A stretch of DNA of 64,000 nt from assembly GCA_910574635.1 (NCBI GenBank), contig CAJTCG010000004.1:162131-226130 (forward strand). Direction: 5' to 3'. Of the stretch, positions 6,923 to 19,200 are shown piece after piece; position 1 is the stretch's first letter; every line of letters begins with the position of its first letter. The translations under genes and the position numbers were made by a program. A model generated the notes under the pieces. The model worked only from the letters and a program-made list of their open reading frames with translations. It was not told the origin of the DNA and did not search any database. This DNA comes from Oscillospiraceae bacterium (GTDB taxonomy: Bacteria > Bacillota > Clostridia > Oscillospirales > Oscillospiraceae).

Positions 6923-8338
6923 TCAACGCACGGGTTTCTGTTCCGTATTCTGTTTTTGCTTCTCCGGGGCTAAACCGAGGATTTTATCCACGTTCTGCTT
7001 TGCCGTCCGGTAGGAGATCATATCCTGCCGGAGTGCCTTGTACTGCGTGTACTGCTCCTGCTTTTCAGCCAGCAGAGCGGCATACTGTTCGGAGAGTTGG
7101 GCCACCTTGGGAATGGGCTTGCCGCCCAAGGCGTCAAAGGCTTTCTTCGCCGCCTCATGCTGGGCGATCTCCGCCCCATGCTCCGCCAGAAATTCCTTTT
7201 TGTGGCGGGACTTTTTATAAGCGGCGTAGACCTCCCGTGTCTTGGAGTAGTTGATGATATGGGTCTTTAGCTGGGCAACCTCGGCCATCCGTGCCTCCAA
7301 CTGCTTGATACGGCTGGAAACAGCGTTAAACCGCTCACTGGTCTGCTCCACCCGGGCCGTCAGGTCGTCATAGTCGGTCAGGTCGTTCTCAACCAGGAAA
7401 TTGAGGGTTTTAGCGGCCTCTTTGAGATTAAAAATCTTCGCCCAACGCTCATACCCCGCACCTTTGCCAGCCGCCATCTTCGCTTGAATGTCAATGAGCA
7501 TGTTGACCTTCCGGCCAGCGTGGGGAACGGACCTTTTCGCCGCTGTAGATCGCCCGCCCCGGTGGGTACTGCGCTCCCGCAGGGCCTCCCTGGTATAGTC
7601 GGCCCCCAGCTTATTGGAACGAGTGAAGCGGTCCCAGCCGGGTGCGCGGAAGGACAGTGTTTTGCCCTCTTTGACCTCATAGCCCTCGGCCCGCATTTTC
7701 TCAAGGAAATCATCATAATCCCGGCAGTCGGGGAGTACCCGGTCAATGGTCTGGCGCAGACGTTCTTTGTGACTGCGCCCATGTTTGGCCGCTTCCATTT
7801 CCCTCTGCTTCTGTTCTCTTGCGGTCGGTTTGGGATTTTCAATGACAGAAAAGCCGTGCGCCCTGCACAGCTCGTCATTGAGCTGCCGGAGAATCAGGTA
7901 AGAATCTTTGGGATTTAAAAATTTACCGTCACAGTTGAGATTGGTGCTGTTAAATTCTATGTGCGTGTGAATGTGGCCTTTGTCCACATGGGTAGACACA
8001 ACAAACTGGTGCTTTCCCTCCGTGAACTTCATTGCCAGCTCATAGCCCAAGCGGTTGGCGTCCTCCGGGCTGATCTCCTCCGGCTTGAAGGACTGAATTA
8101 TCCGGTACATGATAATGTCCCGGTGGACAGGCTGGCTCCGTCCGGTGATCTGAAAGTAAAGCCGTTTGCTGATTTCAAATTCCTCTGCGGCGGTTTCGGG
8201 CTGGCACATATAGGACATCACCAATTCGCCGTTCTGGGTTTTCTGGGGCCTTTGGTCATAATCATGCCGTTCTGCCATGGACTGCTGACGGGTCCGGTTT
8301 TTCATTGTTTTGCGCGGCAGGATTTTGGAAATAGCCAT
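6923..8338 (-). CDS. Relaxase / mobilization nuclease (MobP-like)
   Basis: A 471-residue relaxase that would nick one DNA strand at the transfer origin and lead it into the recipient. The metal-binding histidine motif is HQFVVSTHVDKGHIHTHIEF (about 110-129; His117, Asp119, His122, His124, His126). The N-terminal half (MYRIIQSFKPEEISPEDANR) matches the MobA/VirD2 relaxase fold. The C-terminal 200 residues are charged coiled coil, typical of this ICE family. Start ATG 8338 (MAISK) is chosen over a longer frame because GGGGAG precedes it and the Toprim gene stops 4 bases upstream. The catalytic tyrosine was not assigned with certainty. Confidence 0.88.
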   Translation of the reverse strand: MAISKILPRKTMKNRTRQQSMAERHDYDQRPQKTQNGELVMSYMCQPETAAEEFEISKRLYFQITGRSQPVHRDIIMYRIIQSFKPEEISPEDANRLGYELAMKFTEGKHQFVVSTHVDKGHIHTHIEFNSTNLNCDGKFLNPKDSYLILRQLNDELCRAHGFSVIENPKPTAREQKQREMEAAKHGRSHKERLRQTIDRVLPDCRDYDDFLEKMRAEGYEVKEGKTLSFRAPGWDRFTRSNKLGADYTREALRERSTHRGGRSTAAKRSVPHAGRKVNMLIDIQAKMAAGKGAGYERWAKIFNLKEAAKTLNFLVENDLTDYDDLTARVEQTSERFNAVSSRIKQLEARMAEVAQLKTHIINYSKTREVYAAYKKSRHKKEFLAEHGAEIAQHEAAKKAFDALGGKPIPKVAQLSEQYAALLAEKQEQYTQYKALRQDMISYRTAKQNVDKILGLAPEKQKQNTEQKPVR

Positions 8339-8342
8339 AGAA

Positions 8343-9290
8343 TCACCGCTCCCCTTCCCGCTGGCGCTGCTGTACTTGTGCTGCCTTGACCCGGCAGAGA
8401 AATTCGTTGTAGTCCTTCCCATGCTCCGCAGGCGGCGGATTATGGTAGACCAGCTTCACCCGCTGAGAGAGGTCCGGGTTCTCCCGAATCGCTTCTTCCA
8501 GCAACTCCATTCCTTTCAGTCCTGCCTTGTCGTTGTCCAGGCATAGGCTGACCTGGGTAACGTGCGGATGATCGTGGAGGAATTGAATCATAGCGCGGGG
8601 CGCGGTCCCGCCCAGGGATAGGTAATGACTATCCCGCCACTCGCCCCCGGACAACTTCACCAGCGTAGCCAGGGAAAGGGCGTCAATGGGACTTTCCGCC
8701 ACAGCCAGCCGGGGACATTCCGGGTCAGCGGCCAGCAGGGAGAAATTATACCGCTTGTCGCTGCTCTCCACATCTATCCGAAAGTTGTCCCGCGTCCCCC
8801 GGAGGCAGGCAAACCGGGCGCGGCCCGATGTGTCCCTGCCGACAAAGACGCAGTTTTGATACTTCTGGCTCTCATAGAGCGTACCGGCCTGAATACACGC
8901 TTGCAGCAGCTCCGGGTGGATACCCCGGTCTTGCAGATAGGCCAGCATCATGGAGGGGAACCGGCTGGCTTTTGGAAGCGAAAAGGGCTTCGGAGGTTTT
9001 GGCTTTGGCCGCTCCTGGGGCGGCGGGGGGCGGTAGCCGCACAGAGCCTCCACCGCACCCACAAAATCCATCCCCCGGACCTTTATCAGATAGTCCAGCG
9101 CAGTCCGGCCTCCAATGCCCCGACTGTTCCAGCACCACTTCCCGTTGGAGATTTTGAGGCTGTCATGGGTCCGGGTATAGTATTCATTGGGGCCGTTCCG
9201 TTTCAGCTCATGGGGTTCATAGGTTTGGAGATAGGACAACAAATCCCACTCCTTTGCTTGTGCAATCTGTTCTTTGGTTACTCCCGGCAT
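8343..9290 (-). CDS. DUF3991/Toprim primase-like protein
   Basis: A 315-residue protein with an N-terminal zinc-free primase-like region (DUF3991; YYTRTHDSLKISNGKWCWN and GRTALDYLIKVRGM) and a C-terminal Toprim domain. The Toprim acidic residues are visible: Glu199 in VAESPIDALSL, and Asp252/Asp254 in LCLDNDKAG. Toprim domains make primers or cut DNA using magnesium. In this family the likely job is priming or processing the transferred strand. The gene lies 4 bases upstream of the relaxase. A terminator hairpin ends about 13 bases before its start codon, so expression may depend on read-through. Confidence 0.85.
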   Translation of the reverse strand: MPGVTKEQIAQAKEWDLLSYLQTYEPHELKRNGPNEYYTRTHDSLKISNGKWCWNSRGIGGRTALDYLIKVRGMDFVGAVEALCGYRPPPPQERPKPKPPKPFSLPKASRFPSMMLAYLQDRGIHPELLQACIQAGTLYESQKYQNCVFVGRDTSGRARFACLRGTRDNFRIDVESSDKRYNFSLLAADPECPRLAVAESPIDALSLATLVKLSGGEWRDSHYLSLGGTAPRAMIQFLHDHPHVTQVSLCLDNDKAGLKGMELLEEAIRENPDLSQRVKLVYHNPPPAEHGKDYNEFLCRVKAAQVQQRQREGER

Positions 9291-9303
9291 CTACCCATCC
9301 TTT

Positions 9304-9339
9304 CAAAAAAATAGAGGAACGGCCTACGGGCCGTCCCTC
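9304..9339 (-). terminator. Intrinsic terminator directly upstream of the Toprim gene
   Basis: On the minus strand the stem GAGG-G-ACGGCC / GGCCGT-T-CCTC has a 4-base loop (9314-9339) and is followed by TATTTTTTT. The U-tract runs straight into the AAAGGATG ribosome binding site of the Toprim gene (ATG 9290). It ends the transcript of the 111-residue gene or attenuates transcription of the Toprim-relaxase pair. Confidence 0.8.
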
Positions 9340-9389
9340 ATGCTGAAATCCAATATTCTATTTTTCGGGTCCAATGATTGCCGCAGTAT

Positions 9390-9725
9390 TCACTCCTCCG
9401 GCTGGTCCAAGCCGAGCCGCTGGGCAATTTCCTCCGGCTTTAATCCGGCTTTGCTGGCGCTCTTAATCAAATCCTGGATTTTCTGCTTTTTGGTCTTACG
9501 GGGCTTGCGCGGCGGTTTCGGAGCAAGAATGTCCTTTTTTCGTTGTTCTAATGCCGCAATCTTTCCTTTGACAGAAGTCTCCTTCTTGTCAAAATCCTCA
9601 TTGGAGGCGGCTCTTTTGGCGGCGATGGTTTCCAGCTCTTGATTCAGCTTTAGAATCTTGCTGTCAAAATCCTCAACCATCTGCTGGGGTGTACGGCGGG
9701 TACGCTTCGCGGTTTGTTCGTCCAT
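9390..9725 (-). CDS. Conserved coiled-coil protein of the mobilization region
   Basis: 111 residues, mostly charged helix. A coiled-coil segment (VEDFDSKILKLNQELETIAA, onward to about residue 65) is followed by a very basic stretch (PKPPRKPRKTKKQK). A small helical end reads IKSASKAGLKPEEIAQRLGL and resembles a short DNA-binding helix pair. Not a named family to me. Between mobC and the Toprim/relaxase genes it is likely a relaxosome accessory that touches DNA through the basic segment. Confidence 0.6.
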   Translation of the reverse strand: MDEQTAKRTRRTPQQMVEDFDSKILKLNQELETIAAKRAASNEDFDKKETSVKGKIAALEQRKKDILAPKPPRKPRKTKKQKIQDLIKSASKAGLKPEEIAQRLGLDQPEE

Positions 9726-9839
9726 AATATCTGCTCCTTCATAATGTGTTGATTTTTCAGCGGTATTTTCTGAAAATTATATCCTGTGCAACAATATTTA
9801 ACACCGCCCATTGTATCATAAAAATGCCGCTTTGCAAAT

Positions 9840-9877
9840 AAAAAATGAGCGGGGCACATCCGAAAATGTACCCCCGC
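9840..9877 (-). terminator. Terminator after mobC
   Basis: GCGGGG (9849-9854) and CCCCGC (9872-9877) form an outer stem, and ACAT/ATGT an inner one, around CCGAAA. On the minus strand a T-rich run (CATTTTTTATTTG) follows. It lies just after the mobC stop (9886). The AT-rich stretch 9726-9840 holds no gene; it is a candidate place for the oriT of the MobP-like relaxase, but no nic consensus was recognised. Confidence 0.65.
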
Positions 9878-9885
9878 CCCCATAG

Positions 9886-10224
9886 TCACAGCGTTTCAAA
9901 TTTCTTCAGCAGGTTACTGATCCCCTGCCAGACCTCCGCGTATCCCTTTCTCAAATCTTCCACGTCTTGGGCGTAGAGGTTATGGGTACTGTTACAGCGG
10001 CGGGCGATCTGGTTCACGTTGCTGGAAATAGAGCGCAGCAGCTTTACCAGCTCCACCACGCTGGACATATCCAACTGGACCACATACCCGTCCACCGCCA
10101 TTTTGCGCAGATACGCCCGCAGATTGGTGGTCTGCAGCAGGGCCATTTTCCGGTCAATCACCTCCTTTTCCTCCGGGGACACCTTTGTGTAGAGGCCCAC
10201 AGTCCGGCCTTCGTTCTTTCTCAC
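9886..10224 (-). CDS. mobC: MobC-like relaxosome protein
   Basis: A 112-residue MobC-family protein. [20 protein letters not shown] and [14 protein letters not shown] form a ribbon-helix-helix-like DNA-binding part. [17 protein letters not shown] (about 64-80) is the MobC hallmark. MobC proteins open or mark the transfer origin for the relaxase. The start is GTG 10224, which overlaps the stop of the giant gene as GTGA, so translation is probably coupled. Confidence 0.85.
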   Translation of the reverse strand: MRKNEGRTVGLYTKVSPEEKEVIDRKMALLQTTNLRAYLRKMAVDGYVVQLDMSSVVELVKLLRSISSNVNQIARRCNSTHNLYAQDVEDLRKGYAEVWQGISNLLKKFETL

Positions 10225-13200
10225 AGCGCCGCCTCCCTCCGCTGGCCTCTTTCAGCGCCAGCAGCCACCGGCGCGGGTGGGACATAGGAGCGCAGCGCCG
10301 CCCGGATGGACGGTTTATCACCCCCCACCACAGTAAGCGCGGGCGGCTCCGGCGCGGGGGCCTCTCCGTCCTCTAAATCAGGCTCATCCTCACCGTCCTG
10401 GGATTGGTTCGCTTTTGTCTGTCTGGGCTTTTCCAACTCCCGGTTAAGCTGGGTCAGGCGGGCGAACTTCTCCACCAGCTCATTCTCCTTGGGGAAAGGC
10501 CGTTCAGATTCCTCTTGGGCATTAACCAACTCCTTTTCCAGCGTCACCAGACGGGCCTCATGCGCCTTGATCTTATCCGCCATGCCCTCCAGGGCGTTGT
10601 TGATACGGCTGATATTGCCCACCGGATCATCAGCCAGTTCCGCCATATAGGTCAAATTCTGTTTCATGGTAATCTTGAACTTGGAACCATCACAATGAAG
10701 CTGCATGGGAAAGCCCCGGTATTCGCCCAGGTCGAGGGGCTTCTCCGGATCGGGCATGAGCAGACACGCCTTGATAATGGCCTCGCCCGCCTCCTTGCGC
10801 TCTGTGAAAGTCTGGCCCATGACGGTCATGGAAAAAGCGTCGTCCCTCACTGGATTGGCCTGGACAATGGGTAGATCCTTCCCCAGCGCCTCAATAAACA
10901 ACTTCGTTTCCGCGATTTTCTGCGGATAATATTTCAGTGCCTTGTTCTGCATTTCATACCGCATGGAGGTGTGGTTGGATTTCAGCATTTTCAGCTTCGC
11001 CACCTGCACATCCAGCTCCATCTTCTCCCGGATGCGGTCATCCCCGGTAGCCAGGGCCTTGACCTCGGCGTAGGAGAGGGCGGTGGCGTCCACGTCCTCG
11101 GCGGACCGGGCGGGGCTTTTCGAGGTCATAATCTGACCGATGAATTTCTGTTTGTTCTCCACCAGCCCCCAGTTGTAAGCATCAAAGGTGCCCTTGGTGA
11201 CGTACTTGAACATTTTGACTGATTTATTCATGTTGCCTTGGCGCAGAGAGCGGCCCGCCCGCTGCTCCAAATCAGCGGGCCTCCACGGGCAATCCAGGTC
11301 ATGGGAGGCCACAATGCGGTCCTGGACGTTGGTGCCAGCTCCCATTTTCTGGGTACTGCCAATCAGTACCCGGACCTGCCCCCGGCGCACCTTGGCGAAC
11401 AGCTCCGCCTTTTGCGCTTCAGTGTTGGCATCATGGATAAACGCAATTTCCTCTGGAGGAATCCCCTGGTCGATCAACTTCCCCTTAATATCGGTATAGA
11501 CATTAAATTTTCCATCGTTTTTAGGGGTACTGAGGTCGCAGAAAACAAGCTGGGTCCCCCGAATGTCCGCACTGTCCCGCCACTCGGTGACAATGTTCTT
11601 GACGCAGGCGTTGACCTTGCTGTCCGGGTCGTCAGGCAGAAGGGGATTCTGTAACCGCTGGTCTAGCGCCAGCTTGCGCCCATCCGAGGTGATTTTCAGC
11701 ATATTGTCCTGGTCTGGTTCTACAATTCTGTTCCGCACGGCCTCTGCCCGGTCGCCTAGCTCCGCCACCATTTCCTGCTGAAAGCTGCTGGGTTCGGTGG
11801 TGACGGTGATGTATTCCGCCTCTGGGACGGGGAGTTTCAGCATATCCGCTGTTTGAATATCAGCGGCCTCTTTCCAGATGTTGATAAGCTCCGGGAGATT
11901 GTAGAATTTGGCGAACCGGGTTTTGGCACGGAAGCCCGTGCCCTCCGGTTTCAGCTCCATAGCCGTGACCTTCTCGCCAAAGTCCGCCGCCCAGTTGTCA
12001 AAATGGCGGTGGCCGTTCTTCACCAGCGTGTCGAACTGGAGGTAGCGCATCATGGTGTACAACTCTACCATACTGTTGGAGATCGGGGTGCCTGTGGCAA
12101 AAGTAATGCCGCGTCCGCCGGTGATCTCGTCCATGTAGCGGCATTTTCCGTACATATCGCTGGATTTCTGTGCGTCTGTTTGAGAAATACCCGCCACACG
12201 GCTCATTTTTGTATGCAAAAAGAGGTTTTTAAAACTGTGTGCCTCGTCCACAAAGAGCCGGTCAACGCCCAATTCCTCAAACGTCACCACATTGTCCTTT
12301 TTCTCCTTCGCCGCCAGCTTTGCCAATTTGGCCTCTAGATTTTTCTTGGTTTTCTCCATCTGCTTGACGGTAAAGTGGCTGCCCTCTTCCTCCTTCGCGT
12401 CCGCAATCGCCACTATAATCTCGTCGATTTGGTCCCGGATGACGGCGCTCTGCCGCTCCGGGGAGAGGGGAATCTTCTCAAACTGGCTGTGCCCGATGAT
12501 AACCGCGTCATAGTCTCCGGTGGCGATCCGGGCGCAGAACTTCTTGCGGCGGTGGGGTTCAAAGTCCTTCTTGGTGGCCACCAGCACCTTCGCGCCGGGG
12601 TACAGGCGCAAAAAATCGCCGCCCCACTGCTCTGTCAGGTGGTTTGGGACGACGAACAGGGATTTCTGGCACAGGCCCAGGCGTTTGCTCTCCATGGCGG
12701 CGGCAACCATTTCAAAGGTCTTGCCCGCGCCGACACAGTGGGCCAGCAACGTATTCTTGCCATAGAGGATATGGGCCACGGCGTTTTGCTGGTGGGGCCG
12801 CAGGGAAATTTCCGGGTTCATGCCCGCAAAGCGGATATGGGAGCCGTCGTACTCACGGGGCCGGGTCGCGTTGAAAATTGAATTGTACTTCCGGCACAGC
12901 GTCTCCCGGCGCTCCGGGTCCTTGAAAATCCACTCCTTGAACTGCTCACAGATCGCCTCCTGCTTCTGCTGGGCGATCATGGTTTCCTTCTCGTTGAGAA
13001 CGCGGGTTTCCTTGCCGTCTATCCACTTTTTATCGAATACCCGCACATCCCGCTGGTTCAGTGCCGCCTCGAAAAGCTCATAGGCGTTGATGCGCTTAGT
13101 GCCATAGGTGGTGTGGACGCGGACGTTATCCCGGCTGTCCTCGCTCTTGCCCTGGACCCGCCACTCGCCGGAGGAATCGGAATAACGGAGCTGAATCTTC

Positions 13201-16200
13201 TTCTCCCGCAGACGCTCCGGCGTTCCCAGCAGCTCAAACATGAACTGCTGGTAAATCTCCGGGTTAATCCAGGACGCGCCCACCCGAACGTTGATCTCCG
13301 TGGCGGTCAGGTCCTTGGGCTGTACCTGTTCCAGCTTCTCCACATTGATAGCAAACTGTGGATTTTCTTCTGCGGCGGCGCGGGCCTGGGCCAGCTTCAC
13401 CCGGACATTGCCGGAAAGGTATTTGTCCGCCGTCTGCCAGCCCTGCGACCAGTTTTCACCATCCTCGGCAAAGTCAAAGGGGCCAGTGGCAGGGTCCTTA
13501 AAGATAATGCCCTTTAAATCCTCCACAATCTGCGGGATTTTATCAGAACCGCCCATGAGGGAGGCCATATAGCCTAAATCCACGCAGGCTTTCTCCCCAA
13601 TGGACACTGCCAAGGCTTCTACCGCCGTGTCCACACTGGTGACGGCCTGTCGATTCTGGATAGTACGCTTGGTGAACATATCCGCCTTGCGCTCCAAATT
13701 CCCTTCATCGTCCAGCACCTCTAGAGAACACAACAGGGGGTAGGAGGAATCCTGTTCAAAGGCCCTCTTGTTGCCCGGGCTGTTCAAGAGGCCATGTTTT
13801 TTCGTGAAAGCGTCGTAAAGCCGATTGAGCTTGGTCTGCTCCGCCTTGATTACATCGTCCCCGGCGTTTTCCAACTGCAAATCAACGAGTTTCCGGGCAC
13901 AGTCCCGAATGGCGATCATGCCCATGGCCCGTTCCGTGGGGGTCTTGCCCAGGTCCACAGGCTTCATGCGGGAATTTTCGCGGAAATACAGCTTTCCATC
14001 TGAGAGGGAGTAGCTGAAATTCCGCACGGAGGGGTCGGCGGGAATGGATTCAATTTCTTCACTGTCCACTTGTTCCGACTCGATCTCCAGCAGCTCCCGG
14101 TCAGGTGGGGCAAGGTTCTGAATCGCTCCAGCAAGTTGCTGGGAAAGCTCTGCATTCGGAATTGGATTACATACCAGTTGCGGACCAAAGGGACCGGAAA
14201 CAATATCCAGTTTGCCGAGGACCATCTCTGGATGATTATGAAAATAGCGGTTGATTGCGACAAAATTATGATATTTGGAGCCATCCTTGTTGGTATGCTC
14301 ATGTTCCAGTATGGTATCGGTTTCCACCCACTCTGGAAGGTCTTTTCCGAGGATACGGGGCGCATCCCGCTTTTGTAGAAAAATAATATCGGTATTCATG
14401 CCTGTACCGGCATTTTCAAGGAAGGCGTTGTTGGGTAGTCGTATCGCACCAAGGAAATCACAGCGTTCTGCCATAAGTTTTCGAGCACGCATGTCCTTTT
14501 TGTCCATAGTTCCTCCGCTGATGCCATTGGAAGAAATGTAGGCAAGAATACCGCCGGGCCGCAGCTTATCTATGCTTTTTATAAAAAAATAATCATGGAT
14601 AAACAGCTTGTACTTATCGTATGGTTTGTCTGACACCTTGTAGGCACCAAAGGGGACATTTCCAATCGCAAGATCAAAGAAATCATCAGGGTAGCGGGTA
14701 TGCTCAAAACCATCTGTCGTAATACCCACATTTGGGTAAAGCTGCTTTGCAATGCGTCCAGTGAGGTCGTCCAATTCCACGCCGTAGAGCTTTGCCGCCG
14801 CCAGCTTCTCCGGCAGGAGGCCGAAAAAGTTGCCGATGCCCATGGACGGCTCCAGCACGGTCCCCGGCTGGAAGCCCATGTTCTCCACCGCCTGATACAT
14901 GGCCTTGATGACGGTGGGACTGGTGTAGTGGGCATTGAGTACCGTACTGCGGGCGGAATCGTATTCGGCCTGGGTCAGCACCTCCTTCAGCTCGGCATAC
15001 TCCTTCGCCCACTTGGGATTATTTTCATCAAACGCCCCGGCAATGCCGCCCCAGCCCACATAGCGGGATAGGGTTTCCTGTTCCTCTGGTGTAGCAAGAC
15101 GGCCCTCCGCCTCAATCTGTTTTAAGGTTCGGATAGCTGCCATATTATACTGATATTTCGTTTTTTCGCTGCCCACGCCCAGGTTATCATCGGTGATCTG
15201 GAAGTTATGGCGTTCCCGGCGCGGTTGGCGGGAAACTGGCGGAGGGAGCGGAATCACCTGCCCGCCGTCAATCTCCACCTGTTCCGGCTCCGGTTCAGAG
15301 GGAGGCGGGGGAGGTGCGGAATCTTCCGTGCCCAGGACAGCGGTGCGGGCCTTGGCAACAAGGTCCCGCACGGCCTGGATGGACCGCTGAAGATACGAAT
15401 AGGCCGTATCCAGAATTTTTAGGTGGACAATATCATGCTCCGCGTCTACGCTGTGGATTTTCACACGCCGTCCGTCCACCGTCAGCTCCATGCCCACAGG
15501 GATTTCATCAGCGGCATCCAGCCGTTGACGGTGCGCCGCCACCTCCGCAATGGTGTATTCCTCACTTCGCTGGGCTTCCTCTATAAATTCCCGGACAAAG
15601 GGAATCGGCTCTGAGCGGAAAATGGGAAACCAGCCCTTCATATCCAAGTCTTGCAGGCTGACGGTCCCCGCTTGGAAGTCTACGCTGTCGATTTTCATGC
15701 GCCGTCCGTCCATGGTCAGCTCCATGCCCAGGGGGATGAACTCCGCCGCGCTCCGCTCCTTGATGATCTCATAGGGCGCGTCCGGGCCGCGTTTGGGGTC
15801 AGGCTGGGCCAGAACCACACTATGACCATGCTCCAACAGGTCCGTCAATGCGGACTGCCAGCCCAGGGAGGTTCCGGTAACAAAGGTGCTGCCCAGACCG
15901 GGAATATCCCGCGTCAGCAGGTCCTTCCCCATGGCGGGGGCCGCTGCTTCGGCGTCCTTCCCGTAGAACAGCATATAGTCCCCCACCTGCACGCCGACGA
16001 GCTTGTCTGGGTATCGGGCCTTCAGGTCCAGGTATTCGTCAACATTAGGGGTGAGATCAGGTTCGGACTGGACAGCGGCAGGGGTTTCCGGCTGCTGCGG
16101 AACACCCGCCCCGGTGGGTTCCGGCACTGTCTCCGGCGCAGGGGGTATCTCCGCACGTTCCTGCTCCGCATGGTCCGCAGGGGAGTTCTGGGGCTGGGGC

Positions 16201-19200
16201 ACAGCAGGCTCCGGGCGCTTAAAAGGCCCTTTGGCCGACCATGTTACATACTGCGGCTTCGGAGTAGGCGGCGCGCCTTTCGCCCATTCCGGCGCATCCG
16301 CATCCTTGGAATGACGGTCCGGGCCGTCCCGTTGGTCAAGGGAAATATCCTGATAGTTGCGCTCCATCAGGTCTTCAATCAGCCATTCCCGGAATTTTGG
16401 CAGAGTGTGATACGCCGCCAGCATTTCCGAATTATCAAACGCAACGTGCTTTAAGTAGGCATACAGCTCACTTTCAAGGGCCTCTTGCGCTTGGTCATAA
16501 TCGTTGGAAGGGTCCCGAAGCTGTTCGTACACCCAGCCGCCGCGATTGATCTCCCGATCTATCCACTCCAAGGCGTCACGGTAGAGGATGACAGGGCTGA
16601 CCGTCCACTCTCTGTCATGCTCTTGGAAGGTCATGTATTGTTCGTAGCCGTCAATAACCTCCTCCGTCAACCATTCCGGCTTTGGAGAAGTGGCGTCGTA
16701 TATCTCCCGCATTTTGGAAATCTGTGCCTTGACGCCGCCTTCGGTCAGAAGTTTTTCTTGCCGTCTGCCTTCGCCTAAAAAGTTCTCGCAGTCCGCTGCC
16801 AAAACACTAAGCTGTTGATATAAAGATTCAAGGCTTAAATCGAGTGGGTTATCATTCCCCTCTGCGGCCTGCTCCGGCTGGGGCTGGGACAACATCGGGT
16901 AGGTTTCGCTGGTGATTTTTTGATGAAGCCGGTCATGGAAAGTGGTATTATCATAATACTGCTTTAACAGCAGCGTTTCATTGATAGCCAGTACCGCCCG
17001 TTTGATTGCCGCGCCACACTCCAGACGGGCGAGGTCCCGGTCGGAGTTGGCGCAGGCGTTTTTATATACTGTATCTTCCAGTACCAGATTCTTGACCATG
17101 GGTGTGTAATGCTCATAAATCTGCCTGACGGTAGGATTATCGCCTAAAGCGCCATTTTCTGGTGCCGCAGGGGGTTCCAACGCCTTGCCGTCCTGGTCAA
17201 AGGTCAGGCGCACCTCCTCACCGTCCCGGACCATGACGGCCTCCCGCTTGTGGTAGCCCTGCTGACTGATATTTTTCATCCATTGTTGAGCAAAGGTGTT
17301 CAAATCCCGGTGCAGCTTGGGAATCCACTTGCCGGGTTCCGGGTAGACCTCCTGGTAAATCTGAATAGAGCCGTCCTGCCGGAAGGTCAGCGGTTCCATG
17401 GTTCCCTTCTCCCGGTCCACCCGGAAGGTCATTTCCGGGTCATACATGGTATCGTTGTTTTGCTGGAAGGTGTGGCTGACAGCGATCACGTCCGTATCTA
17501 TCCATTGCAGGTGGAGGGGCATCATAACTCCGCCTGCCTCCATGCGCAGATAGCGGTATTCGCCGCTGGCAATCTCCGGAAATAGCTTTATAAGTTTGCG
17601 GTAGTTCAACTCCACCTTGGTTCGTCCGGGCTTTGGGGGTTTACCGGCGGTGTATGTTGATTCCACCGCCTTTGTCAGATCCGCCCGCAGCCTTGCGAGC
17701 AGATTTTCAACCGCGTCCCGGTCCGCCGCCGAAAAGCTGAATGTAACTTCACCGTTCTCATGGGTAAACTGCGCGGTGCCGATCCCGTTGGCCTGCATGA
17801 GCCGCGCCAACAACGGCGCTTCCTCCGCAGTTACCGTGGCCTGATAGTTGGGAACCGTGACAGTGACTTTGAGATCGTCCGCTCCGCCAGGGAGAGAACG
17901 CATGGTGTGAGGTTGTCTATCTAAGGGCACAACGGTCACATCATGGCTGGCCCGCAGTTTCTCTACACAGCTATCCAGCGCATAGGTGGGAAAGCCACAG
18001 AAGATTACATCGCCCAATCCAGGGCGGACCACATCAGGAATGACACGTTGGGACAGTCCCAAGTCCAGCAGAGGTGCGGCGGTCCTGGCGTCCTCGCCGT
18101 ACATCTCAAAGAAGTCGCCCACCTGATACAGCACAATGCCGTCTGGGTGGGCTTCCTTGATGGCCTTATAGGCCGAATACGGGGATGGGACGAAGGTACT
18201 GCTCTGCTCCGGGGCCTGGGGCGGCGCTGGCGGCTGGACCTCCGGCGCAGGTGCGGGCGGTCCTGGCTCCAGCGGGGCGGACGCTGCCGGGGAGAACAAG
18301 CTGAATTGGCCGCTCTGGTTCTCCTGTGCCGGAGTGCGCCGCTTGTTCGTCAGGGCACGGGCCGCAGCCGCCAGCCGGTCCCCAGAATCAGGCGGGGCCT
18401 CGGAAGGTGTGCGTTGGGGTGCGGGGACCGCACGCCGGGCCTCCTTTGCTGTCTGTTTCGCCTGACGCTCCGCCTGCAAAACAGCTTCCGGCAGAGGTTC
18501 ATACAGAGAATATTCACCCCGCATGAATGTCTCCATATCCCGCAGGGCGGGCGTCATCCGTTGGTATACCGGGCTGTCCAGGGAGACAGCGTTCATGATG
18601 TTGAACATCTCGCCGTACAATTCAGATTGTTTCTTGGAATCATCAGATTCCAGAATAGCCCGGATTCTCTTCACGGCGGCGTCCATATCGTTGCCGGGGG
18701 GATTGGTCCGGTTGGGGTCCATACTGTAAAAATGATAAATCCGCCGGGCAAGGGTTACTTTCTCATAAACCGGAAGGTACGCCTTTTCCTGATCGTTGAG
18801 ATACTGCCCACTGTCAACCAACGCCCGGACGCGCTTTTGCACCTGGTTCCAGTTCAGCGTGACCGTATCATAGCCCTTATAGCCGGATTCTTCATCCTCA
18901 CGGGTGAGACTGATCCCCTTGGTGCCATGGTTCTCGTCGTAGCCGGTGCAGCAGTGTCCGCCTTCGCCATAGCTGCTTTTCAGAAAGTCGGCGCACTCCT
19001 TGGGGTCATGACCCTGCTTAAAATAGGCGTAAATACGCAGTTTGGCCTCGGATATATTGCCGCCGCGACGTAAAAGCTGGGTAATTTCATCCTCGGTGAT
19101 GAAGCTGGCCTTTGCCGGGGCAAAGCCCTCTACCTCTTTATATTGCTCTTTTACCGCAGATAAACGGTCAATGCTTCTGAACAGTTCCTCCGGGTCATGG

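Noticed and set aside
6788..6973. Frame after the XRE gene (TTG start)
   Set aside because: It runs through the perfect 17-bp terminator and into the relaxase gene in antisense. No ribosome binding site and no match.
9726..9840. oriT of the MobP-like relaxase
   Set aside because: Position is suitable and the sequence AT-rich, but no known nic consensus or clear inverted repeat apart from the terminator was seen.
18080..18210. MutS mismatch-repair gene
   Set aside because: Only a domain-I-like segment is present within the giant protein; there is no MutS ATPase domain.
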